Source: Stropharia rugosoannulata
Lineage: Eukaryota > Basidiomycota > Agaricomycetes > Agaricales > Strophariaceae
Assembly: GCA_028532985.1 (NCBI GenBank)
Contig: JANCIK010000013.1
Coordinates: 1,488,001-1,552,000, forward strand
Reading direction: 5' to 3'
Length of the DNA: 64,000 nt
The stretch's first letter is position 1. Each line of letters starts with the position of its first letter. The position numbers and the translations under genes are program-made. The notes under the pieces are model-generated. The model saw only the letters and a program-made list of their open reading frames with translations. It searched no databases and was not told where the DNA came from. Positions 32,530 through 42,479 of the stretch are shown here, in pieces.

Positions 32530-33040
32530 CTACGGCTGATTGGCTTGTCTCTCAATCCAGTCCCTCCATCTCTCTACTCCATCTATGGTGAAGTCAGTCT
32601 CGCACAAGTAGCAGTGGCGGAAACCTTGCGACTGCTTCTCAGCTGCTTTGAGTAGGCTTAATGCCTTATCCTGCTCGCTGTCTACAAGAACGGCTCCGTA
32701 TTCGCTCATGATCCGGCGAAGCAAGAGTAATGTCCACGATGACCGGGGTCGGAATTGTTTCGCGGATATGTGATCTTCAAAATGGTCATTCTGTGCAGAA
32801 TATGGATTGTCAATTGGGTTTGATTTCAACAGGTCAAGTGGGACAACTTACAACGTAATGGCATAGGGCGGCAAGTGTCCGATGTGTTTCCATCGTGTCT
32901 GCTGCGGAACGAGGTAGCATTTGATCGGATAACAATTGGTCTATGGTGGGCCGAATGGCATGCTCTAGGACCTGCATGATGTCCATTGGATTCTTCACAG
33001 CTGTGGTCAATAATGCGGTGAATCGAGTGGTGGTGCTCAT
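32530..33040 (-). CDS. AS3 of element C (149 aa, 2 exons)
   Basis: Exon 1 33040-32852, intron 32851-32791 (GTAAGT...GCACAG), exon 2 32790-32530, phase 0. The protein is largely helical: MSTTTRFTALLTTAVKNPMD..., then SSWTLLLLRRIMSEYGAVLV, and near the end HCYLCETDF with a single C-x2-C. The intron position and helical pattern match E AS3 (47068-47562). I recognise no known domain. Confidence 0.7.
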
Positions 33041-33183
33041 TTCTGGTGTTTGGACAGACTAGTTGCCTTTCCTTTTATACAGTTTTCAGGCGCTGGGCTA
33101 CTTGGCATTGGATGATCTGGACGCATGGGTACATGTCACTTGTCTGGAGATTATCTAGCTAATTTCCGACAGCCGGTTGCTGG

Positions 33184-33672
33184 TTATGGGTCGCCTACTC
33201 TGCACACACATGCCTGTTGATACTGGAAGAAAACATCGTCCATACGCTCTTTGATTTCGGGAATCTCGTGCCCGGTGTATCCAAAAGTCATCGTCATGTA
33301 TCGCATACGCATTAGCACCCTCAATTCGACCATGGTGATTTGCTCGCTAGGCGATAGATGTATGGCTACATGCTGGCGACCATGCCATGCTATATACTAT
33401 GATTGTGTTAGGGCGGCACGTCACCTGAAGCAGTTGCTTACTGCTATGGTTTGTCCTAGGAACAAGAAGGACCGGAGATCAGTTATGACAGGTTGCAAGT
33501 TGATTGTGTCAAGCTGGAGTATTCGTGTGTATTTGTATTCTAGGGCTTCGACGAAGGGATCAAGGCAATGTTTGAAGACATATGGGATCGGAAATCGCGA
33601 TCGGAAATCGTTTAGATCGGTGGGCAACTCAAGCACTAATGATTGAAGATATAGACGTAAAGGCGCTTGCAT
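33184..33672 (-). CDS. AS2 of element C (136 aa, 2 exons)
   Basis: Exon 1 33672-33425, intron 33424-33347 (GTGACG...CCTAG), exon 2 33346-33184. The phase-2 join gives a continuous frame. Exon 2 starts EQITMVELRVLMRMRYMTMTF, which lines up with DHITLPLRFIDFNRQFLPLV of A AS2. The intron also falls at the same place. Small, helical, unknown function. A shorter alternative intron leads to an early stop, so I prefer this model. Confidence 0.62.
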
Positions 33673-33737
33673 TGTGGGTGCTATGGAACTATCTACTTGC
33701 ACTCTACGCTTTATATATCCATCTCTCGCACCGATGT

Positions 33738-34454
33738 TCAGAATCTGGCATGTGGACGTTGGGTGGGCACGGCCGTTTGAAGATGAAAGATCGCCGCTGG
33801 AATTTCTTCGATATCTGATGTGTCTTCAGGTGTCGCAGCTGGCCTGAATGCAGGCAAGTGTTCTTCAAGGGGGTCTTCGGCTTTGACGCGGTTTGAAAAC
33901 TGTATCCACCACCGACTGTTGCTGTCCAGTTCATTAAATTCTTTGAAGTCAACTTGGTTTTCTTTGGTTGCGTCAGCAGTGTCTTCAGCATATAGCGCCA
34001 TGAACCGCAATGTGGTCGACCAATATTCGAACCCTTCATGATCCTCCATCGGAAACATCTCCAGTAAATGCCTGGCACTTGCGCTTAGGTAGCGGCATTC
34101 AGGTGGAATCATGCGCTCAATTTCACGCTCGTTTGATGGCCGCATATTGACGCGAGAGCATAGCAATAAGCGCTGTGCTATCATTAGCAGGGCTAGCTGT
34201 GAAACGGGTCGAGGGCTTACCATGTGATCAAGGTGATCATGGACGTATGCTTCTACTTGCGCATGGTCGATTATGTTCAGTTCTCGTACACTGCAGGTGC
34301 GGATGTCCTTGTAGATGGCAAGGCACAGGATTTCATGTTGGTGACGGATGGACAACGCGAATTCACGCATGGTCGTTGGTACCACGAATGCATGGCTTCG
34401 GTTTCCTGGAGCAAAACAGAGCGAGCGAAATATTCTTTCTGCTGCGGGGTCCAT
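33738..34454 (-). CDS. AS1 of element C (238 aa, single exon)
   Basis: The ATG at 34454 (MDPAAERIFRSLCF...) opens one uninterrupted frame ending at 33738, 86 bp from the 3' LTR. The N-terminal 200 residues are predominantly helical with several Cys and His residues (ILCLAIYKDIRTC, LLLCSRVNM). The C-terminal part is acidic (TPEDTSDIEEIPA). It is positionally equivalent to AS1 of A and B; sequence similarity is weak. No known domain recognised. Confidence 0.65.
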   Translation of the reverse strand: MDPAAERIFRSLCFAPGNRSHAFVVPTTMREFALSIRHQHEILCLAIYKDIRTCSVRELNIIDHAQVEAYVHDHLDHMVSPRPVSQLALLMIAQRLLLCSRVNMRPSNEREIERMIPPECRYLSASARHLLEMFPMEDHEGFEYWSTTLRFMALYAEDTADATKENQVDFKEFNELDSNSRWWIQFSNRVKAEDPLEEHLPAFRPAATPEDTSDIEEIPAAIFHLQTAVPTQRPHARF

Positions 34455-34528
34455 GGTGCTTGATGTCGACAACACTTTTGGCTGAAATTTATAGGTTTCC
34501 GACCACCCAGGAGGGTGGTATTTTAAAA

Positions 34529-34539
34529 GTTGGGGGAGA
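34529..34539 (+). promoter_or_regulatory. Polypurine tract of element C
   Basis: GTTGGGGGAGA abuts the 3' LTR. B has nearly the same tract (TTTGGGGGAGA, 62545-62555). It is the expected plus-strand primer site. Confidence 0.8.
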
Positions 34540-35504
34540 TGTGAGGGGCTGGGGCTGGCCCCTCGTGAAAACAAGAATAACCATATGGTTTACAACATAG
34601 ATACACAAGAAGCGACATATCCGCCATGACGATCGGAAACTACTATCGGAAACTGAAAGAACAAGAAGAAGCACGAAATATGAAGACTGAGATATGAAGA
34701 TGCAAGTTTATTCGAAGATATGAAATATGTACATGATGAAACAAGAAGACAAGCACAAGGAAGACTCAAGATGTTATTACAACTCAATGGCAGATCAAGA
34801 AAGACAACAGCATCAGAGCAATATTGGACTTCTGATGCTGACAACATCAGATCAATATTAACAATCTGATGTAACTATGGACCCACAAGGGAGTCAATCA
34901 CATGGAAATACTCATACATACGACCTGGGACAAATATGGCAACAGATTCCGACGATATGCAAGGGTTTCCGACGACATGCAGGCGTGTGGTAGCAGAAAG
35001 CAGAAGAATCTCGACACAAACACAAGGGACATAGGTGTGGAGAGAGGGTTGGAGGAGATGTATGTTTAGGGGTGAACATGGAGATGATCCGGCCACAGGA
35101 AGATTTCTTGTGCTTGGGCTTGGTTTCCGAAGATAAGGAAATTTGTGGCCAAGATATGAAGCATGCTGTAGTGCAGCATGGTTTCCGACGAGATAAAGAC
35201 AGCACAGGCGGTCGGATTTTTGTGGATGTATATGGTACGATCTGGGCATGGCAACCAGACGGGTATTTAAGGAGTAGAATATCTCTGTACTTCTCCAGCT
35301 TCCTTCAGGGTTAAATTCTACCTACACACATCATACCAGTTCGCATCGGAAACCATTGTTTAAACCTCATACACTGGAAGCTCCTTGTTATAAAACAAGT
35401 AAAACCTTTTCAACGTGCTATCATTGTACACACGTTGCCTTCGCACATTGTGAACTATAGAGACAGGCTTTTCAGACCCGTCCTACCCAACTTTGCACCT
35501 CACA
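34540..35504 (+). repeat. 3' LTR of element C (965 bp)
   Basis: TGTGAGGGGCTGG...ACCTCACA. It is almost identical, and equal in length, to the inverted solo LTR at 58361-59325. It differs more from its own 5' LTR, which has an ~11-bp deletion and many substitutions. The right flank is D AS4 exon 3. Confidence 0.94.
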
Positions 35505-36094
35505 GCGCATCCCCCCAACACTCCTCGTCAGGTTCGTTCTGTTGTGTTTTCCTTCCCTCGTCACTTTCTCATTTCTATGTCAGCGGGAGCGTACTGAGGC
35601 CAGCGGACATCGCACTCGTGTGCTTGGCCGCGGCATGACACTCCGCTCTTCTGACAACCGGCGCTCCCCGCGCGACACACCATTCCACGACGCTTCCTCT
35701 AAGAAGGCCCATCTGGGCTCTGACGGCATTCCAACTTTCGCTGATTCTCCTTTCATTGTACAGGGTGCGCTCTTTGCCCTCACTCTTCTCTGTTGCATCC
35801 GCTGAACTATTTCATCCTCTTTTAGGTACCAATCTTACTCTCTTGAATGACAAAGTCAATGCCTGTCTCGACGCTGCTACCAACCTCATTAAGGAACCGC
35901 TGAACACCAGGAACCTGTCCGAGCTCGTCACTCGCCGTCTCATCGGAGACTTGCAAGCTGAGATCATCTGTGACTTGCACAAGATTGACTTCATCCTGAA
36001 GCGCCGCGCTCTGCTCATTAAAGAGTTAGAGACTTTACAGCGCAGCTTGGATTTGACTGGGACCAGCCCCGCTGAGGAGCCCGCCCCGCAGTGA
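35505..36094 (+). pseudogene. AS4 of element D, 3' part
   Basis: The end of exon 3 (35505-35531, ...NTPRQ), exon 4 (35584-35764), a 61-bp intron (35765-35825) and exon 5 (35826-36094) match the exon structure of E AS4. Exon 5 has the same 269-bp length. The C-terminus LLNDKVNACLDAATNLIKEP to APQ is strongly conserved with E. The 5' exons were lost when the C LTR joined here. Intron 4 carries the D word (CATCCGCTGAAC) where E carries its own word. Confidence 0.75.
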
Positions 36095-36174
36095 CGGCCC
36101 TCTTAATTATTCCGCTGAGTGCCTCAAAGTGGCCCTTAGCTAGTTTCCTTTGTACTTTTCCCTTTTAGTTTACC

Positions 36175-36189
36175 CAATATATCCTATTG
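36175..36189. terminator. AT-rich palindrome between AS4 and pol (element D)
   Basis: CAATATATCCTATTG, an imperfect version of the palindrome in A and E, lies midway in the 120-bp convergent gap. Confidence 0.4.
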
Positions 36190-36214
36190 TGGTCTCCTTT
36201 TCTACTTTGCACTT

Positions 36215-39200
36215 CTAAGCATCGGGCTCCGCCCACCCATCCTCATCATCATCTTCTTCGTCTGCTGTGACTTGGCTGCTGCCTGAAACCACTCCTGGTT
36301 CATCAAAGATATAGTCTTTAGGTATGGCCGGCTCGTAGTCTGGCGCCGACATCATCTTGTTGAGGTTCTCACGCGTTTGATCAATGATATCGTCTAAGTC
36401 CGTTGGCAGCTTCAGCTGGCGCCTGGCAAAGTAGGGTATTAAGCGGAATGCTGCGACTTTGTCTTTCAGCACCGACCCATCCAGCTCAGCGACTAGATAA
36501 GCGCCTCCTTCCTTCCGCGCGATGACAATGTATGGTCCATTCCAGCGCGCCAACATTTTGCGATTTAAGCTGGACTCAATGCCAGAGTTATGCATCAGTA
36601 CGACATCGCCAGGTTTGAACGCATAGTCCCTAATCTTAGTGGAGTGTTTTCGCTCAAACTCTCTGATAGCATCCCGCTTTATCTTCGACACCCGCTGACG
36701 CATCTCCTCCACTGTGTCCCTATGTTTGGCCAGCGCGCGCGCACGATACCCTACTAACTCCTCTGTGGTAAGTACCCGATCTGGTAACTTGACCAGCCAC
36801 GTCGCCTCAGCAATGTCCAGCGGTAGTATCGGGTGCGCGCCAGTGACCATGAAGAAGGGTGAACACCCAAATCCGCGGCGCACTGTAACGCGGTCCGCCC
36901 ACAGCACATGGTAGAAGAACTTGCTCCAGCGCTTATGTGCGCCCTCGGTACCTCCACACGCTTTCCACAACATTTGTCTGATGTCCCAATGGGGCTGCTC
37001 TATCTTTCCGTTCGCCTGAGAGTTGTACGCTGAGATTGTAATCCCTGTAATACCATACTTCTTTTCTAAGTACTTGAGCGCTGTGCGGAACGGTCCACCG
37101 TTATCTGTGATTATCTCTCTAAGACATCCCCAGCAGCAGATAATATCCTCAAACATCCACTGCGCTATCGCCCTGGCATTCTCTTTCTTCAGCGGACGAC
37201 CTTCCACCCACGAGCTCAGCGCACACCGTCCGTGCACTATGTAGTTATACCCATTAGAGGCAGGTGACATGTGCATAGTGTCCGCGTGTAGCTGCTGGAA
37301 GATGGAAGGCATATGTGTCTCCGTCTGCGGAATCTGGATAATCGTCTTTTGCCTCAACTGACACACATGGCATGTCTTGACATACCAATAGACGTCCCGC
37401 TCCAGCTCTGGCCACCAGAAGCGCTCCATCAGCAGCTTGCGCGTGCTGTATGCGCCTCTGTGCCCTAGACTGTCATGCGCGGCGCGCAACATGCGCGTCT
37501 GCTGAGCGGGATCAACTACCAGCTTATGTGCCTCGTCCACTGAGCACTGGTACATCCGTCCATCCTTGTCTAAGAAGAAGTTTCGTGCATTGCGGATGAA
37601 ATTCTGATACTCCTGCTTGCTCATATCCTTGGGTCTTGTACTGGGATTTTGCAGCCAATACCTTATCATTGGCAGCTTATCATCCATGTCCTTCCCTGCT
37701 GATGTTCGGTTCCGCTCATCGTACTCTTCGTCTTCCAACTCATCTATCTTTGACTCTGGAATTACATGTGCCAGAACAAATTTCTCTAAGTATGCCCGCT
37801 GAGCGGGCGACACCTCCTCTGTCTGTAGGAAGTTACGCACTGTCCGCTGTTCTTCTCTCGTCTCTTTTCTGGCCTGCTCCAGTTCTAACTGGAAGCAGTC
37901 AACCGAATGTGCCTCCGTTCTAGCTGGCTCAGCGGGACCATCAAACAACTCGTTGAGGAATCCAGCTTGTAGATACCCTCCGCAGTCGTCAATCTGGTCC
38001 TTGAACTCTTCTAAACTCAGCGGATCGGGATCCTCTTCATACACTTTCTCGTACTCCAGCGGACCTACTTCTTGGTCATCATCCTCCGCTGAGTGCTCAT
38101 ACTCTTCATCTCCTGGTTGTCCTTCTCGTCGCGACAGACCGTCTGCGCCAAACGTTTTGCCTGCTACATGCTTCAGCTGAAAGTGGTACATAAGGATCTT
38201 GTCTATCCAGCGGTTAATGGTAGCGTTAGGTCCCATGCCTGGATTATCCAACATCCCTTTGAGATATTTGGCGTCTGTCTCCACTACCAGCTTCCGCGCT
38301 CCGATGAGCCAGTAATAGCATGCCTGCAGCGCTCGCAATAGCCCGTATAGCTCTCTCTTTGGTTGTGAGAAACGCTGTTCCCTCTCAGTTAACAGAATTG
38401 ACCCAAAGCGGGCATACACGCGCTTCTTCGCGTTCAGCGGATCTTGCTGGTAGATATAAAATCCTACAGTGCGCCAAGACGTATCTACTGCCAGCATGAT
38501 TGGTCCTGGCAGTGTATAGTCCAGCGGCTTGACACAGTGTGCGTTCCGCGCTCCATCTTTCAGTGCATCCATACTGGCTTGCTGCGCTGGCCCCCACTCG
38601 AAGGGTTCTTTCCCACGCAACAATCGCTGTATGTGCTCCGCTCGCTTAGCGTAGTCTGAGATGTAAATACACAGGAGCCCCATCGTACCCATGAAGGCGC
38701 GCACATCGCTGACGTTCTTACACGGTCCCCAGTTGAGGATGGCGTGCACTTTATCTGGCGCTGGCTTTCGACCCTCGTAGGTACATAAGTGTCCCACCAC
38801 TACAATCTCTGCTGCACATAATATGGATTTCTTTCTGCTGAAAGTTCCTCCTGAGTACTTCATCCGCTGAACTATCCTATTCACATTCTGCATGTGTTCC
38901 CACACGAAACGCCTGATTCCGCTGTTCTCTGGAATCGTCTCGTACCCTCCATCCCCTAACTCATACCGTGTCTTCGGTCCGCGGATAGGCACGTCGTCAA
39001 TGTACGGCTCCGTGACGTCTGGTATTTCATCACGAAGAATATAAGTTACATCTTCATGGAAGATGGGTACAGAATTGGTCCAGCCCATTGGCAAGGTCAC
39101 TAAGCGGAGCGCACCAAACGGTGTCTGAAATGTTGTTAAGTCGCGAGACGACTCCGCTAAGAGCCGCTCGTCGTAGCCTACATACAAGTCCAGTATTCCG

Positions 39201-40249
39201 CCACACGCACGCCCAGCGAAGTGTTCTGCCAAACTCTCTGCTGCCGGCGGCAATCCTGAGTGCGCGATGGTAACAGCGTTCAGCGGCTCTAAGCTGTGTA
39301 CTATTCTAAAGGACACCCCGTCTTTCTTTGTTACTGTGAACCAGCGCGACCGGTACGATGAACTGGATGGTTCATAAGTCCCAGCGCGGATCTTAGTAGC
39401 AATGAACTCGCACACCCACTCATACATGCCTGGCGGAATGGGTATATTTTTCAGTACCCACAGCGTATGTTCTACCGTTGGAATATCTACCGGCAGGAAG
39501 AAGTCTGTTCTAAACCTCCCCTTTTCCGTGTCATCCCACGCAAACGCCTCATTCTGCTGCATGAACACCTGATGTACTAGCTTGCGCTCCTCTGGCCACA
39601 GGAAATCTCCTCCGTGCACTTTATCTATTTCCTCCTTCTGCTCCGCTGTGTACCTTCCCATGGGTATAAACTCTGGTGGGTGTACCGTCAGCGGAGGCAT
39701 TTCTTTCAGCGGATCTCCCTTTATCTCTCTCACTATCCTGAATTTCTCTGGTAGCTCTTGATAAACGGGCCTGACCTTGTCAGCGACCGGCTTATATTTC
39801 TTTCCTGCAAAGACGGTTACGGTAGTGGCATTCTTACCACTTAACCGCTTTCTAGTTACTCCTTTCCGCGCTGACTGGCCTTGCTCGGGGTCCGCTGAGC
39901 GGAATTGCCCCCTAGGCTCTCCTTTCACCGTCTCTTTTTCTCGCCATTCCTTTTGCTGAAAGTACTTATAAATTGACGCTTTCTCTTTATCCTCCATCTT
40001 AGCCTCGTGCACAGCTTGAGCCATGTACACATCTCTCAGCTCAGCGGAGCCAAATCTCCCTCCCTTCTTTGGCAATGCATACCCCGCTATCTCTATCTTT
40101 CCAGTCCTATCATCCTGCTCGAACATTAACGCGACCTCTCCTTGACGCATCAAATCATCGAGGACTGAAAATCCTGGTCGGCGTGCGGCTCCCCCGCTGC
40201 GCTGGAGTCCTGCACATCTGGTTCCCGCTGAAGTATCTTCGGCCTGCAC
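36215..40249 (-). CDS. pol: Pol of element D: RT, RNase H, integrase (open, about 1300 aa)
   Basis: One uninterrupted frame is entered by -1 shifting from protease at about 40168; the frame is open back to 40249, but that stretch overlaps protease. RT: LDLYVGYDE and EPYIDDVPIRGP. RNase H: AVDTSW, ETDAKYLKGM. Integrase: HHCC ending CHVCQ; DDE HADTMHM, ITDNGGPF, NGKIEQPHWD; GPY tail WNGPYIVIARKEGGAY. An acidic C-terminus ends at 36215. All catalytic residues I can see are present. With protease broken it would depend on another copy for processing. Confidence 0.94.
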   Translation of the reverse strand: MQAEDTSAGTRCAGLQRSGGAARRPGFSVLDDLMRQGEVALMFEQDDRTGKIEIAGYALPKKGGRFGSAELRDVYMAQAVHEAKMEDKEKASIYKYFQQKEWREKETVKGEPRGQFRSADPEQGQSARKGVTRKRLSGKNATTVTVFAGKKYKPVADKVRPVYQELPEKFRIVREIKGDPLKEMPPLTVHPPEFIPMGRYTAEQKEEIDKVHGGDFLWPEERKLVHQVFMQQNEAFAWDDTEKGRFRTDFFLPVDIPTVEHTLWVLKNIPIPPGMYEWVCEFIATKIRAGTYEPSSSSYRSRWFTVTKKDGVSFRIVHSLEPLNAVTIAHSGLPPAAESLAEHFAGRACGGILDLYVGYDERLLAESSRDLTTFQTPFGALRLVTLPMGWTNSVPIFHEDVTYILRDEIPDVTEPYIDDVPIRGPKTRYELGDGGYETIPENSGIRRFVWEHMQNVNRIVQRMKYSGGTFSRKKSILCAAEIVVVGHLCTYEGRKPAPDKVHAILNWGPCKNVSDVRAFMGTMGLLCIYISDYAKRAEHIQRLLRGKEPFEWGPAQQASMDALKDGARNAHCVKPLDYTLPGPIMLAVDTSWRTVGFYIYQQDPLNAKKRVYARFGSILLTEREQRFSQPKRELYGLLRALQACYYWLIGARKLVVETDAKYLKGMLDNPGMGPNATINRWIDKILMYHFQLKHVAGKTFGADGLSRREGQPGDEEYEHSAEDDDQEVGPLEYEKVYEEDPDPLSLEEFKDQIDDCGGYLQAGFLNELFDGPAEPARTEAHSVDCFQLELEQARKETREEQRTVRNFLQTEEVSPAQRAYLEKFVLAHVIPESKIDELEDEEYDERNRTSAGKDMDDKLPMIRYWLQNPSTRPKDMSKQEYQNFIRNARNFFLDKDGRMYQCSVDEAHKLVVDPAQQTRMLRAAHDSLGHRGAYSTRKLLMERFWWPELERDVYWYVKTCHVCQLRQKTIIQIPQTETHMPSIFQQLHADTMHMSPASNGYNYIVHGRCALSSWVEGRPLKKENARAIAQWMFEDIICCWGCLREIITDNGGPFRTALKYLEKKYGITGITISAYNSQANGKIEQPHWDIRQMLWKACGGTEGAHKRWSKFFYHVLWADRVTVRRGFGCSPFFMVTGAHPILPLDIAEATWLVKLPDRVLTTEELVGYRARALAKHRDTVEEMRQRVSKIKRDAIREFERKHSTKIRDYAFKPGDVVLMHNSGIESSLNRKMLARWNGPYIVIARKEGGAYLVAELDGSVLKDKVAAFRLIPYFARRQLKLPTDLDDIIDQTRENLNKMMSAPDYEPAIPKDYIFDEPGVVSGSSQVTADEEDDDEDGWAEPDA
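40168..40174 (-). promoter_or_regulatory. -1 frameshift heptamer, pro to pol (element D)
   Basis: GGATTTT (minus) read as G GAT TTT, the same as in A and E. Confidence 0.55.
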
Positions 40250-40846
40250 CCCCGATTATACGTAGGTACCACTAGCTTCCGCTGAGTGTTTGGGTCCGTC
40301 AGCGTAAGTTCCACTGTGCCATCCCCGTGCGTCTTCACATTGCTTTCAGTGAGAATCTCAAACGGCTTCCCCAACAGAACCTCATAGGTGGCCGCGCTGA
40401 TAACGTGCACTTGTAGGTACACTGTCAGTCCACTGAACACAAAAGGTACATTCCGCGCTAAGCCCTTAGTCGACTCAACTTGTTTGTTAGTGCTCTGCAT
40501 CCTAATGGTAAAGTCAGGATCCCAGCTTAAGCCTAGTCGCTCCGCGGTATCTTGCGCCATGGACACTATTTGCGATCTGCTGTCGAGCAGAGTCTCTGCA
40601 CGGCCTTTCCCATTAATCAGCGGAAATACTGCCTTGAGATGGTGCGATTCTCGTGCCACAATTAATCCCTTTGGCTTTTCGCCAGGTTGTAGCATCAAGA
40701 TGTATTGCTCATAAGGATCCTCCATGATTATTGTGCCGGGTTGTAAACCACCGCGCTCCTCCGCGCAAGTGAGGAACGTCGCCGCTGGGAGCTCGTCCAT
40801 TCGCATGAACTCTTCTTCTTCATTCTCCTGCTTCAGCTGGGCAATG

Positions 40847-41900
40847 CATCAGGAAAAAGACTTTTTTGAAAAAAGTCTTTTAATTTTTTAAAAAGACTCA
40901 AAAAGACTTAAAAAGACCCCAGGAGACCTGGGTCTCTAGGAGACTTTTAAAGCAAAGTCTCCAGGTATCAAACTTTTAAAGACTTTTTTATGTCTCTTGG
41001 AGTCTCTTTAATGTCTTTTTATGTGTTCATAATGTCTCTGGATGTCTCTAAATGTCTTTTAATGTTACATTTTTTCTTTATAAAAACATTAAAAACATGA
41101 CCTCATCTTAGCCAAATCACTACTACATAGATTAGATTGTATTTGTAAGTGTATTTGTAAGTAGGTAATTAGGTATATTTAAATGTACTTAAGATTTGTC
41201 ATGAAGTAACTATATTACTCAGCACCTTACATAAACATACAATGGCAAATAAACCATCACATTAATTTGGGTACAATGAGAAGGGAAACTTATGTTGTGG
41301 AAATAATTTGCATTTGCCAGGAATTGAACCAACAGCTTCATGCATGACTTAAAACCAGCATACTTCCCCCTACACCATGTGCCTGTGTAAGTAGTTCAAC
41401 TGCAGGTCAAATATGATGATAATGCTCTAGACTACATTAATTTGTTACATCACAAGTCATTGAATTTAGTCATGTTCAGATGTATTTTATATAAGATTTA
41501 CAATGTAGATTACAAGTATTAGTTGACAATAGCTATTCATAAGTCAATTTTTTCCCAGGTTCTTATGTCTTTAAATGTCTTTTTGAGTCTTTTTGTAGCT
41601 TTTTAATACACTTTATGAGACATTTTTAATATCTTTTAGAAACATAAAAAGATTTATACAATTACATCAATACATTTAAATACTTAGAAAAATTGAAAGA
41701 CTTTGAAAGACATAAAAAGACCTAAAAAGACATAAAAAGAATTACATATTTCCCTAAAGTCTCTAGGAGACCTTTAAAAGTATAAAAAAGACATAAAATT
41801 CACCAAAAGACATATTGATGTCTCAAAAAGACAGTAAATTTCCCAAGAGACACATAGATGTCTCAAAAAGTCTCTTTTCAAAAAAGTGGTTTTCCTGATG
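40847..41900. mobile_element. Non-autonomous AT-rich DNA element, copy 2 (1054 bp)
   Basis: Inverted relative to copy 1 (10451-11510) and very similar. The ends are CATCAGG...CCTGATG, with TG on both sides (40845-40846, 41901-41902). Removing the element and one TG restores the protease codons GAC GAG GCC ATT GCC CAG, which proves a 2-bp target duplication. Subterminal GTCTTTTT/AGACAT repeats; no coding capacity. Confidence 0.88.
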
Positions 41901-42479
41901 TGGCCTCGTCCATCTCCCACTCCTCTGCCTCATAATCCAACTGCAAAACCCGCATGGTATTTACATCCAGCGGAACCTTGCGCGGTATGATACGCTAGAC
42001 AAACTTCCTCCTAAACCCCGCTGTAGAGATCCCCAATAATTGCCCTTGAGTGATCTCTATTTTCTGGCTCTCTAAACGCTTAAGGACTTCGTCCACTTGC
42101 GCTTCATCCTCAATGGCCGCGCGCAACTTATACGCTGGCTTCCTTTTCTCTATCACTGGCATCAGCGCCTCTCTTACAGGCGGCCGACTCTTTTCTGGTA
42201 CGCGCAGCGGAGGAACCATTACATACGGCACCTGCGCTGGCTTTTTATTCTCCCCAACTTTCTGCGCTGGTGCTGCAAAGCTTACTTTCTTTTTCTCCGC
42301 TCCGCTGGGCGCCTGTCTACTAATCTCCTCTATAAACTCTTCCTCATCTCCGCTGTCGACCTCCTCGATAGTTGTCCTTGGTGTACCTCTTACTGGTAGC
42401 TTCTTATTTACGTCTTCCGGGTTCTTGGGTTTATCAGAGCCGCTACGCTGAACTCTGCCCGCGCTTCCCTTCATCAGAC

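Larger units (their letters stand above)
23981..35504 (+). mobile_element. Ty3/Gypsy retrotransposon C (complete length, chimeric flanks)
   Basis: 5' LTR, PBS, fused gag-pro, pol, four antisense genes AS4-AS1, polypurine tract and 3' LTR are all present (11.5 kb). The left flank (CTGC) is B AS4; the right flank (GCGC) is D AS4 exon 3. There is thus no target-site duplication, which points to recombination between two C copies. There is one stop in gag (25560) and one in pol (29627). The antisense genes are all open. Confidence 0.92.

Noticed and set aside
30659..34540. AS genes as host genes captured or disrupted by the elements
   Set aside because: They recur in the same place and order in A, B, C, D and E with family-specific divergence, so they belong to the elements.
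34875..35249. A 124-codon open frame in the C LTRs (also near 24305-24679 and 58616-58990)
   Set aside because: It lies inside the LTR, recurs only because the LTR is repeated, overlaps other equally long frames and has no codon-like pattern. Not a gene.
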